From the NCBI GenBank assembly GCA_029204225.1, contig CM055093.1, positions 267,001 to 331,000 on the forward strand: a DNA stretch of 64,000 nucleotides. Reading direction: 5' to 3'. Under the pieces are notes generated by a model that made no database searches, had not been told where the DNA came from, and saw only the letters and a list, made by a program, of their open reading frames with translations. The translations under genes were made by a program, and so were the position numbers. This DNA comes from Diphasiastrum complanatum (Eukaryota; Streptophyta; Lycopodiopsida; Lycopodiales; Lycopodiaceae). The stretch's first letter is position 1. The number at the start of each line of letters is the position of its first letter. Shown piece after piece: positions 12,318 through 24,200 of the stretch.

Positions 12318-12917
12318 GTTGTGACGACTTCTTGTTATTGGACAATTATATGCTAGATCAATCTCTCAAAATGAATTGAAGAGTATAGACAAGTTTTGAT
12401 TCTACTTTTGGCACGTGTGAAATGCTTCACACTATTGATTCAACTCAATGTGTTCAATAACTCAAAACTATGTCTAGATCTCAAGTTTCTTGTGTTGATT
12501 ACTCAAAATGGATTGTGAATCAAGCAAAATTTGAATCAAATCAAAAAATGGTCACTCGGATTTTGGAACTCTCCCTACCCTCTTTAAGAGCTTATAACTC
12601 TTGATAGACACATCAGATTGATTTGAGACCAATTGCTATGGAAAGTACATCTCATAAGCTTTCCGTCAAGCTATAACATCAATATCTTTGGACCTAAGAT
12701 GAAGGAAATAAAGAGGTCTGAAAATCCCTGATTTTCACACGTGCGGAATTCCAGAATTCCATTCAATGTCAATTCTGATCTGAAAATCTTGATTCTATCC
12801 TCTTTGATCCAAACACTTTTCAAGAAAAGGTAAAAAAAAGTGGTAAACAGCTCTTTTGCTTGAATTGTACTCAAAAATTCCTACACAATCATTGATAATA
12901 GCATGCAAAGCTTAATT

Positions 12918-12931
12918 TGGCTCTGATACCA
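12918..12931 (-). other. Primer-binding site, initiator Met-tRNA type
   Basis: The minus strand reads TGGTATCAGAGCCA, a perfect copia primer site, directly abutting the LTR that starts at 12932. This fixes the orientation of the element. Confidence 0.9.
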
Positions 12932-13196
12932 TGATGACAATCCAACAAGTTCACACGTGTGGGGAACAATCCAACAAGTTCACACATGTGGGGAACGATC
13001 CTAAAGTGTGAATGATCTTGTTAAGCTATGTGCTTAGCACATAATCTGATTCTAGATTGAATATCAAGATCTAGTACAAGAATTTATGACCAAAGCACAA
13101 TCTAGCATGCTAGGAATCAAAGAATGATTGCTTTCAACATCAAAAGAGAAGAAGTACAAAAAATTTAATGCATTAGCATAGCCTCCTCCACGAGTT

Positions 13197-13264
<68 letters not shown>

Positions 13265-13774
13265 TCAAGCATACAAGGTGATAGATCCAAATTGACATGG
13301 AATAGCTTCAAAGCTTGGTTCTTCATCAAAAATTATGAGAGAGCTCACATACATTTATGGAGATTGGAATAGCTCGAGGTAGAACCACCTCTCTTCTGCT
13401 TTCTTCCACATCTGAAAGTGATAACCAAAAAACGAGTGACATTTGTCACTTTACATGAATGCATATCTACCTAATTTTACCAAGTGGCAATTTCTAAACT
13501 AGAATTGTCCAAATCACTATGCCCTTGCACGTAACTTTGGATCACTTACAATCTTTGCATGTGATATGCCATGAGTTTCTCTAAGCCCCTAATTGGCATT
13601 TCTATGTCTACATTCTATATGCATGTTGTAATTGACCAACTAGACATATGAAACCATGTAGCTCGAGTTTCCTCTAGGCCAAATTTGGCATTTGCAATAT
13701 GAAACATTACATACACATAGAAAAAACTTTTACCAAAGCCTAAAGTCAAGATAGATGATTTTTAATTTTCAACA
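12932..13774 (-). repeat. 5' LTR of the copia derivative
   Basis: An 843-bp LTR. It is longer than its partner because of a repeated block with TTCACACGTGTGGGGAAC, a (AG)30 tract at 13201-13260 and an extra stretch near 13540-13640. It ends CAACA at 13774, followed by target duplication ACTAT. Confidence 0.85.
13201..13260. repeat. (AG)n microsatellite within the LTR
   Basis: A perfect AG tract of about 60 bp in the right LTR. The left LTR has only a short GAGAGAGA string at the same position (near 9375), so the tract expanded after insertion. Confidence 0.95.
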
Positions 13775-13990
13775 ACTATGGGGTGAACAATACAATCAAT
13801 AAGAAGTTGATGCAATAATGTTTTTCAGAAAACACAAGCATGTGAACATATTATGCTAGCTGCTAGGAAATGCCCCGTCATTTGAACAAAAATTCAAGCT
13901 AGAATTAAAAAAAGTAACCACTCGTCATCTCATCAATGTCTTTCATGGTCATTGTACGTGGAACTACATATTCAAAGATGCAGTGCATAC

Positions 13991-14432
13991 CTGCAGTAAG
14001 CAGAACAATGCGTCGCGTATGCCCTCCCTTGTTATAGCTGCTCCTTGAACTGAAGACAAGGAAGGGGTAAGAGAAGCGGGTGGGGGCGGAGGAGGAAATG
14101 GTTGAAGCAAAGGAGCACCTACAGATGGTTGTAAGGCAGGTGAAACAAAAGGAGCAGCAGCAGCTGCTATGGATTGGGATGTTGGGGCAAAGAATGAACG
14201 TTTTAACAGAGTAGTACGAGTGGAACTGCTGTTGTCCAGAGAATCTATGGAATGAAAAGGAGGAATTGGAGTGAGGAAGGAAGTTGCAGAAAGAGATCCA
14301 GAAGATGAAACAGGCATAGGGCTAGGAGCTGCTGATGTAAAAGAGGAAGGACAGATGATGAGTGTGTAGCTGCAGAAGGCCATGAAATTCCTAAAGGAGC
14401 GATTTCAGTAGGGGATTAAGATGCAAAGTATT
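13991..14432 (-). CDS. DCP1: DCP1 exon 6 (Pro-rich linker and start of C-terminal helix)
   Basis: The frame contains TTLLKRSFFAPTSQS, then a Pro-rich block with GAPLLQPFPPPPPPASL, then AAITREGIRDALFCLLQ. It ends at a donor CAG|GTATGC (exon end 13991). The order of LLQPFPPP, a short linker and an (I/V)-(S/T)-(R/K)-x-x-(V/I)-x-(E/D)-A-L helix is the plant DCP1 C-terminus. The 5' end is ambiguous: a good acceptor (CTGTCTGCAG) precedes 14432, but that start meets stops. Alternative acceptors lie near 14394 and 14376. A second frame upstream (APLGISWPSAATHSSS) also reads like DCP1 linker, which suggests a frameshift near 14360. Confidence 0.75.
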
Positions 14433-15150
14433 CTGCAGACAGGAAAATAGCAATTAATAATTTCCAGCTGCAAAAGCTAGGAAAGTAAGGTATCAGGCTT
14501 TCCTTATCAGTTTCCGTTATTCAGACAAAAGAAATTCAGATGTTTTCCACTACCACAAGAAGAAAAGAAAGATTGTATGTACTCAACCGAATCTGTATAT
14601 ATTAAAATTATAGTGGAGCAGCGCTCACGCGTGACGGGCAGCGTGAGCGCTGCCTTTTTTTTGAAAAAAGATTTCACGCTGCGCCCGCCCGCCTGCCCCC
14701 GTCACGCTCCGGCCTGTGGGAGGGGTTCAAAAACTTTTGCCCGCCCAAGTGGGCGGGCAAACTTTGCTAGTGAACATGGTAAAATTGTAGTCCCCTAAAT
14801 CTGGTACGTGAAACAGAAAAATTTTCCCTAAATTTAGGAGACAAGTGGCATACATTAACCAGACGTTCCAGTGGATGAGGGGCATCATGTTTCTGACGTG
14901 ATTGGAGGCTCCAAAGGACCTACAATGGCTGCAAGTAGGGAAAGCTTCCAGTTCCTGAAACTCCGTGCTACAAAAAATACAAAAATTGTAGTTATTAGGC
15001 TCAAAACAAGGAAAAATTTTACCCATTTCATGCCTTGCTGCTGCAAGTCAAAGAAATGCAGCAAGTGGGATATTTCTATCCAAAAAATATTATTATTGAA
15101 ATTTCAGCTCTTGGCCTCCACCTATACTAGACGTTGTTTGTTTGTTTGTT

Positions 15151-15243
<93 letters not shown>

Positions 15244-18200
15244 CTTTGAGGTGTAAATGATTTTGGCTTCAACGGGACCTTCGAAAATGCATTAAGTATC
15301 CTGCAAATAAATACAGTTTCTGTAAGAAACAGATATACCGGTACTTGTCCTTTTCTCTTGTGCTATAGGCTAATAGTTTTTTGTTGCAGTCATCTGTGCT
15401 TATCTGAAATATGGTTAGACTTTTAGTTACACTGTAACAAAGAAGGGATACATTTACTGCTGGGTATAAGAGGTCTGCCTTATTTGCAATCCTTCTTGAG
15501 AAAGAGGTGGCCACGTCATACTGTATATCGTGAGCGGTTAAGTGGGGAAAGGCCAGTGGAGGATTCAACCTGAAAAAGAGTTAGTAACCCGAAAAACAGG
15601 TTTTCTGATCTTGTTTAAATCACATTTAGTGGGAAGGGAGTGTATGTAAAATGATTCAAGATAATGTAACCGACACAAAGGACAGATGAGAAGTGACACT
15701 ATTGACACCGATGTCAAACAATGCAAACTTCAGAGTACTAGCTGGTACACATGATGGCTCTAACTTGGCAACAACCTTAAACAATGTATCTAACATATCT
15801 TGCCTTGTGCACTGGCCATTTTGGGCTAAGAATAACAGCTATTGATGATTGCAAGCTGTGTAAGCCTAACAGGAAGGCCCTGCATGAAATAACTACATAA
15901 ATAACAAAGGGGATCCCTATTAAGGTCTTCAAATAACTAGTCACGAGAGTAAACTAGATGCTAGTTAAGGGACAACTAGACTATAGAGGGCTAAAATCCA
16001 TGGAAATTATATGTTGTTGGATTCATTTGTACTGTGAAAATTTTAAATCTTCCCCATGTCCTGTACGTGGCACATTAGAATCTTCTAGGTTCACGTGTCC
16101 ACCATCACACACGAGCATGTGAAGATATAGATTCAGGACCTATTTCATGATTATCAATATGGTTTCAGTGATTCTATGGATCGGGTTTTTTTATTTTTAT
16201 GATATCTCTTGTTCTGACGCATGAATTCGCATATTACTCCAATTTGCAATGGTTTGACCTCACTTTATTTTTGCAATCTACATACCAGAGTTGCTGTATA
16301 TAACCGCGAATCACGGTATTCGCGGTTCTGCCTAGGGTTTGGAGAATCGTTTTTTAATTTTATTTTGGTGTTTGTGGTTGGAATATCGACCATCCATATC
16401 AGATTTACTGCAACTCTGTCAGTCCTGAAATGATCAGAGTGAATCAGCAAATCGTGATTTGCTGGGATCGCGAATCACACTTGCCGGCGAATCGCAATTC
16501 GCTGCAACTGTGCTACATATTAATAACTTCTGATCTAAAATGCATCAGAACAACACACTCTGGAACTCGTTCCGGAGCATCAGAACAAAATATTTGTTGC
16601 TTTTGTTTGCTTTGAAGGAATCAAGTTTAACCCTGACTTCAACCATTATTGGGCCAGGCATTTTTCCAGAGAAAGGGAGATTAAGGGGAGGAGCTACAGA
16701 AGGTCAATTTCAGTGACGACGGTGTCCAAGAGTTTAAACTACAAAAAGGAACCAGGGTGATTGTGGCATGCTCTCAGGGTTTTAACTTTAGTGTGTGGAT
16801 AAAAGTCAGGATTTCTAAAACTTGACTTCCCTCCTCTATTTGCATTCCGACATATGATCCCCTCCCCTATTTCTTAGCTTCTTCCAGTTTGGCTTAGTTT
16901 TAGCCAGATCATGGGTGAGTGAGAAACACGTGACAAAAGTACAGGATTGGCAAAAATATTCCCTTGTGATGAGATTCATTTCAATTTAAAGCTGTTGCTT
17001 GTTTGATAGGCAGACAACTCGACTATTTTCTGGGTCTGTAGAATTCAAATAGGAGTCCAAAAGCATGTTTTGTTGCTTCTTTCATCAAGCTATGCACGAT
17101 CCTTTAGTCTGAGATCTCAGCAAGAGAGTAATCTGTCACAAAGACATGCAAAAAATACATATAAGTCAGGAAATATATGAAGAATTGGCAATAGAAAGTC
17201 GAGAATTATACACAATAGCAATAGAAACAAAAGCAAATTAGCATGTATTAAAAAATTCGTTCTTTACTTTTACTTTAAAAAGAAGAGCAAACGTTTCTTT
17301 TACATCTCACAGAATATTCTCCTGTGGCTATCCAGAGACAACAGTACTTCTATGGGCTATCACAGCCCCTCCTGCCAATCCTGCTTACATCTATACGACA
17401 TCAACTTTATTACAACCTATTAACAATTTGCTAGTAATACATGAGTTTGGCATCGATACCATGACATCAATCACCACCAGCGGTCCAACAGCAGTTTTAT
17501 TCTGGTTCCTTCCAGGCTTTGGTATCGACTATGGTGTTCCCATTAACAATCACCGAGTGATCCAATCACCAATTTATATTCTGATTTTACATTTTTAAAA
17601 CTTCTATCTGCAGACTGCTACCATAGCAGGACTTCAGATTATCCATAGGCCGGCCATTTTAAACTTTTGCTTATATGAAACCCCCCCCCCCCGCGCCGCA
17701 ATGAAAATATCAAAGAACAAATTCTTTTTGAGTTCTGATTCAAGATTTTCTGAATTTCATGAACCATCCCAGAACAAGTGTTCTGTTTGCATTCCCAAAC
17801 GCAGTGCAACTATGGTTCTGATCATGATTAATCAAACATAACCAGAGCAATCTCACCACTGACCAAGGCTTCCCAGCAATGTTTTGTTAACACTAATTCT
17901 TTGCTATTCTTTGTGTCACTAGTATTATCAGAGCCATTTGATCTATAACTTATTATCATTTCATTCATATTTTTATGAATATAGTATCTTAGAGCATTCT
18001 GTTATCAACTTGACTACTGACATGAATCTACATTACCAGTATCAGATTTCTGTCACAGACAATTCTCAGAGCTTTAGATCCATCTATATCTGGATTGGAA
18101 GCTGCCAGTTATCGTTAAGACTTTCATCGATCTATATATGACATTACATCCACTGTTGCTTAACCTTTCTCAGAACCTAGACACATATCCACTAGTATGT

Positions 18201-21200
18201 GCTGCTTTGGAAGAATTTCTGCACTAGCAATAGCTCGATTTTTTTCTAAAGGTATGTATAGCACAATCATTTCAGGTCAAAACTACCAGTCCCCGTAGTG
18301 CTTCTTTGGTATTATGAAATCCTGTCCTAATCTAAGGACCATACATGTTCAATACAGCTATCACCCTCAGTGAAAGTATCAGGTTTTTCAGCAGAGGACA
18401 TATGTCTATGATCATAGAAACGATGTTTCTATGTGGATTTGGCTTGTTAAGAACTCTTTATATAGAAAAGGGGGACTGAATTTATGAGGACTCAGGGTTG
18501 ATGTCATCTAACATTGAGCGAATTTACTACATCAAGAAAGTAATATGTATAAAGACCACAAGTTTGACGTAAACTCAAGAGCTCGGTTATCTATTCGTGA
18601 AGGAAGTGATCCAAATGGGATAATTTTGAGGAAACATTATGCTTACTTAATGCCGGGAATGAGGACATACTAAGCATATTAAGACTTGCAGCACATTTGA
18701 TCTGTTCAATCCTGTAATCCTAGCCAGCATGAGTTTTTGCAAGAATAGTGTTGCTATGATTGACATCTGTCAATATGGGATTGACATATAGATGTTATGT
18801 CTTGGATGATACTTGACATAACAAAGAAGACATGCAATCTTTAACCCTATGGTATCCAACCCCAGAGTCTTAGACCTTCAACTTCCTCATACATAGCATG
18901 AACCATATGCTACAACATCCATGCTCATGTCATTGGCACCCTAGTGTAGGTGCAGGTCACATGCACAAACATATGTATGTCCACATTAGCTTTCATACAT
19001 CTGTGCAATGATCAACGTACTGATTTTCAATCACTTCTCTGGCGGTGATGGGCATAATGAAGGCTCGCACTAAAGCATGGAATTCATTTCAGTAATTAGC
19101 TATGTACAGTAAACAATCCTCTCTTTATTACAATAATAGGCATGTCAGAAATCAAAACTAGTCTCAGAAGAACTCAATGATAGCCAATTTATCTATCTTT
19201 TGGTGGGTTCTATCAACTTCATTTTTGTCCATCAAAGGCATCCATGCCGTTTTTACTACATTCAGGCATGTTTTAAGAAGCTACTTTAGGTCGAGAATCA
19301 CAATATGCATTAGGCTTGAGAATATGCCTGCATCGGCCACATGCCAAAAGAATGGGTTTGCCATTCCCATTGGACTATTTTGTACTGGAGTTTATGAACC
19401 GTTCACAAAAAAGCTCTAAGGTAAGTTTTGGAAGCACTAGTGTAAATGCAGATACTACTCTAGTTTTTGATTAAAGTCAATTTTAGCCCGAGTATCCTAG
19501 TTAGCTACTAAGGTACAGGCTTGACATCTCCTATCATACACATCATGGGAGGAGCAAAGCTCACATCATCTTGTCATCAGCGTGATCTCCTTAGCTGTCT
19601 AATCTAAATGTGCCTCCCACTCTAGAGGATACAACAGCACTCATGTTTCAGCAGGCTTATGTATGGTGGCAGGTGGCACTGGCTCTCAAGAATAAGCCAA
19701 ACCGAAGCCACCATAAAGCTAGACCTCAGATCAGGATAGCATGAGATTAAGGTACAGGAGCAAGAAACTTGCAAGACAGTTTTCCAAACTAGGTACAGTC
19801 ACTGTGAATTCTTCATAGTTAAGTTGGGAATTCTATTCTCATTATACACATTCTTGAGGAGCATCTCAAGGCTGCCATAAGAATTTTAAGACAGAAGATG
19901 CTTTATCCTGAATTCTAATAATTCAGACTGCGGAATTTTCAACGGTATCTAGGAAAGGTCATTTTAAATCATGGAATCTAACTGGAGTATGACAAGGTAT
20001 GAGAGTGACCTATTGCTCCATGCAAGGATTGCATTTTTCTGACAAGTGTTTTAAAAAGGAGTGAACAAAAGTAGCAATCAAGATTCGCATTAAGTTACTC
20101 CTCCAATTCAGTTGATGAGATTTTCAAGTATTGTGTATGTACAGCCCCTATTTTGCATGTGGTAGATCCCACCAAGCTGTTTGATAAGGGAATGGGCTTA
20201 AATAATATTGTGACTGGAGAAGTTTTACTCTAGGCCAGCAGACCAATTACTTAATAAAAACATCAAATGAATACTCCATATTGGCAGGAGAAGTGTAGGA
20301 AGACAAAGAGCATAGGAGGAACAAAAGTGTAACATGCATATTATGGGGAGTTTGCTCTAGCATAACACAACTCGCTGGTCGTAGTTATGTTATCGCAGTC
20401 TAATGCTTTTTCTCTGGCACTTCCTCAAGCAGCTCAAATTCAGATTCTACATGTGTTGTGTTTCCTTATTTACCTCTTTCTCTGAACTTGTGAGGACAAA
20501 TCATTCTTTTAATCTTACGTGAAGAATGGCTAAACAGTTTTTTTTGTTGATTGTTTCTTATGGATTACTTGCTTTTATTCTAGTTTCATGGATTTTTGTC
20601 TACCTAATGAATGTATTGTCTGCTTAGATTTTTTTGCATTCCAATGTATTCCCAATACACAGATATTTTGCAGACATGTGTTGTTGTCCTTGAATTTTTT
20701 GTCGAAGTGATGGCTAGCTGTAAATTACCCACAAGACCTAACCAGATAAGATCCAAGCTCTGTCGTAGAAAACAAATAATTGGAGATGCAACATATCACC
20801 AACTTCAAAGCTCAATTTAAGCTCTCTCGCCTGAGATTGGGAGTCAATTTCATATCTGCAACCTAGATCCATCTTCAAAGCATTAGCCTTGGCATACCAC
20901 CAAGACCCATTCCACTAGCTGGTATGCTTGGCCTAGACTAGATGATCTCTGGTTTGGAATCATGTTAACAGGAAAAAAACAAAAGCTGGTTACTGGTAAA
21001 GGGTACAGGCTACATTTACACATTGTATACTACAATTACTGGACTGCAGAGGTGGAAGTTAGGAGTAGAGTGAAAGCCTAAAGTGCTGAAAAGGACTAGA
21101 TTATGAAGCAAGCAGTCTCTCAAACTTCAGTGGCCGTTCATTCAATCCGAGAAACACATACAAGGGAGCTATTTTGGGGGTCCTGATTTCCCATATGTGT

Positions 21201-24200
21201 TTCAAAAGAAATAAATGCTCTTGGGTAGACTTAAACAACAACCAAAGGCAACAAGTTTAGAATTGTAAGATAAGAGCCAACCAAAAAGAAACAAAATACT
21301 CATAACCATCAGCATAACCCCACTTGCAAACAAGAGTTAACAAAGAAATAGACACCCCTAAACACATAATTATTTGCCAACAATTCACTTACAGATACTT
21401 TCTTTTCAATTTTGAAAATATTAATCAATGTAACAATTGCAACTATTTACCATCTCAACAATAGGAATTAAGTACATTAACCAGGTAATGCATTAAATTT
21501 AGCCTACGTCTAATAGCGCAAAAATCCTTGGGGGTAGATCAGGACCTTGAGAAAAGCTTAGCCAATTCTTCACATTCTCCAGGCTTATAAAACCAGATAC
21601 CGTTGACTTCTTGAGCAGCGTTACGGTAAAGCAGATATGGTACTTGTGTCTCATACTCAAAGTCACCTAACAAGTCCTCTACCAAGTTCTCTGATCCAAA
21701 GACAGCAAATTGTCAGTGGTCAACAACCTTAGCACAAAATATAGAATCTCTGCACTGATCAAACTTGTGTCTTTTGCTACTGATTACTTTTAAGATTTTG
21801 AAGAGAATAATCTCATCAATCAGCCTTGATTAAATAATCATGAGTTTCTTGATAAATGCATTGTCTGTAAGCTTTCTTCAAACAATGATATATGAGGTTT
21901 TCAGATAGAAATTTGCTCGTCATCAGGCATGCACAATAATGTAGGGTGAGCATCAAATAAACATACATATTTGACCCAATATTACCAATAAATCGAGTTA
22001 CACAAGATGTTGAAAATTCACAAACAAGAAAGTTAGCAATGTCTAACTACCAAAAGGAAAGGCTTTGAAGACAGGTTGCCATCGATTATTTAGAAACATC
22101 ATAACGATTGTTAAGCAAATACAACATCAAAACATCAAGAAATTTATATTGCAAAATTATGAATGATCATGGCTGGCCGAAAAAGCTGATGCCTTTTGCT
22201 AAAACTTTGCAAATCAGCATAAGTTTTTCCCGAATCTTTAACTAACTCTAAACCAAGAAACACTGTCTAGATATGGAATATCTACATTTAAATTCAAAGA
22301 AATATTTTTGCACAAATTTTGCTACATTGAGGGTTCTGCAATACAAGCATAATAAATAATAAAATAGCATAGGCCTAAAAGCACCATGGCACCAACTCAC
22401 TAAGGCTTCTACGAGATTGTGAGTTGAAGAAAATATTATAAAAAACAATTGAAATTGACTTAAGCTACTTTCAGTCTTTTTAAAAAATTACCTGACTTCG
22501 ACGATTCATAACAATGAACTGAAAGCGAGGTTGTGTGCGTCTGCATAGAAGTGTGCATCTTCAAATTCCTACCTTTTTACAACAAAAATATCAAAAGTAA
22601 ATTCTTCAACAGGCCCAATGTATGCCTTAAAGGGCCAATCAAAATTTCAACATACCTTTTTACAACAAATAATGATCCTTCGACATCTTTTCGACTCTGC
22701 AAAACATAAGGTATCAGCCTCTTTCCCAATCGTAGGAACATATAATGAAATATTTAAGCAAAGTTCCCCACGGCACAGGTGCCGTGGGGGCTGAGTGCCG
22801 TACCACGGCACGTGTGCCGTGGTACGGCACCTGTATTTTTGTTTTATTTTTTTTATTATCCTCATCTTGTTTAAGGGTTTTATAACCTAAATTTTTTTTG
22901 GGTTTGAGCGTTTTTGGGCGTGGAGGTTGCTAGGAGAGTCTGATATCTTGGAGGTGGTAGAGGGGAAAATCTGCAGGGTAGAGAGAGAAAAAGCGACCTA
23001 GTGTGAGATGGTTAGAGAGAGAAAGAGATAGTTTTGGGGTTCTTTACAAGCTTTTTTCAGATTTCGAAAAGAGTTATGTTGCTGGTTTTCTAGAGCTTTT
23101 TTGGAGGTCATTTGGAGGGAAAGTTGGGGAGAGAGGTTGTTCAGCTGTAGAGAGAGATAATTCCGAGTTAGAGAGAGATTGTAGGTTAGGGATTACAGTT
23201 TTAGTTATTTGCACCAAAGCACCCTTTTTTTCCGTTTTTGTCTCATTTGCTCTACGTGCGTACCCATCCTGTCACGATGCCTGCTTCCGATATGATTGAC
23301 TTATGGGGTGAGGTGGACCAGACATATGACTATGTCAGATACAATACCCAGAGCGGGACTTGTGAGTGGACTTGTCGCCATTGGTGCTTCGTGGGACACT
23401 GACTAGGCTTAAGGGCCACATACTTGGCACTGTTAGAGCTGACAGCAAACGTTTCGGTGCATCCCCGTGCCCTAGTATGCCGGCCCAGGAGAGGCGTAGA
23501 TTGATTGATATCTACAGGCCACGTTTGATAGCCGGTGGCTTGGCACTAGACCCTATAGTCCATACTGTTGTGACCTTAGTGACCTCTGATCCCTATGTTG
23601 CACACCCTCCTCAGCCTACAGCTACTACATCTTCTCAGCCAGCTGGAGCACGTCCTCCTACAGCTTCCCACTCCGGTGCAGCACATCCTCCCATGTCAGC
23701 TGCCTCCCAAGCTTCCTCTGCTAGAGGAGCTCGGAATGTTGCACCTTCTTCTTCGAGCCCTTTCCCGAGTCGTCCACCCCCGGTCACGGTTGTGTCTCGT
23801 CCCACCCACACATTTAGCTATCTTCACAGCGATACAGCCCCTCCCAGCCAACAGGACCCTCTACCCACCCAAGATATACCGTCCACTTACCCCCCTCCCC
23901 CTGATGACGAGCCACACTTGGGGGAGGACCTCCCGTAGGTTCTACACCATTCTATTTGACGACGAGTTTTGGCGTGAGGTGGAGAGCATATCGACGGTTC
24001 TCCGGCCATTTTTTCACGTTCTGCGGCTTGTTGACCGAGAGGGCAGCACCATGGGACTCATTTACGAGTTCATGGATCACATCGGCAATGTTCTACAGCA
24101 GCCTTGGCTTCCACATGAGAGGTATGTTCCACATTTCATCATTACAGGTTGCTCATAATTAAAAGTTAGTCTTATATAGATTAGTAAGCCTCCTAATTTT

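Larger units (their letters stand above)
9147..13774 (-). mobile_element. Ty1/copia deletion derivative with both LTRs and target duplication
   Basis: A complete but internally deleted element of 4628 bp on the minus strand. The LTRs are 9147-9844 and 12932-13774. The 5-bp target duplication ACTAT is at 9142-9146 and 13775-13779. The LTR ends read TG...CA. The LTRs differ by several indels: a 30-bp duplication near 12940-12990, a long AG tract, and about 100 bp near 13540-13640. This indicates an old insertion. The internal region encodes gag, protease and most of integrase and then jumps to the RNase H C-terminus, so reverse transcriptase is missing. It lies immediately 3' of the last recognised DCP1 exon. 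Confidence 0.9.

Noticed and set aside
14654-14661. Hairpin plus T run resembling a bacterial terminator
   Set aside because: The surrounding sequence is clearly plant nuclear and intronic, so a rho-independent terminator is not meaningful here.
17440-17540. Minus-strand run VIVNGNTIVDTKAWKEPE
   Set aside because: Short, ends in a stop, no splice sites or family match.
20400-20450. Minus-strand SEFELLEEVPE resembling the DCP1 EFEELEA motif
   Set aside because: The phase does not fit exon 4, no donor follows, and 14854-14967 matches far more of DCP1 (GPLEP and DAP...VN).
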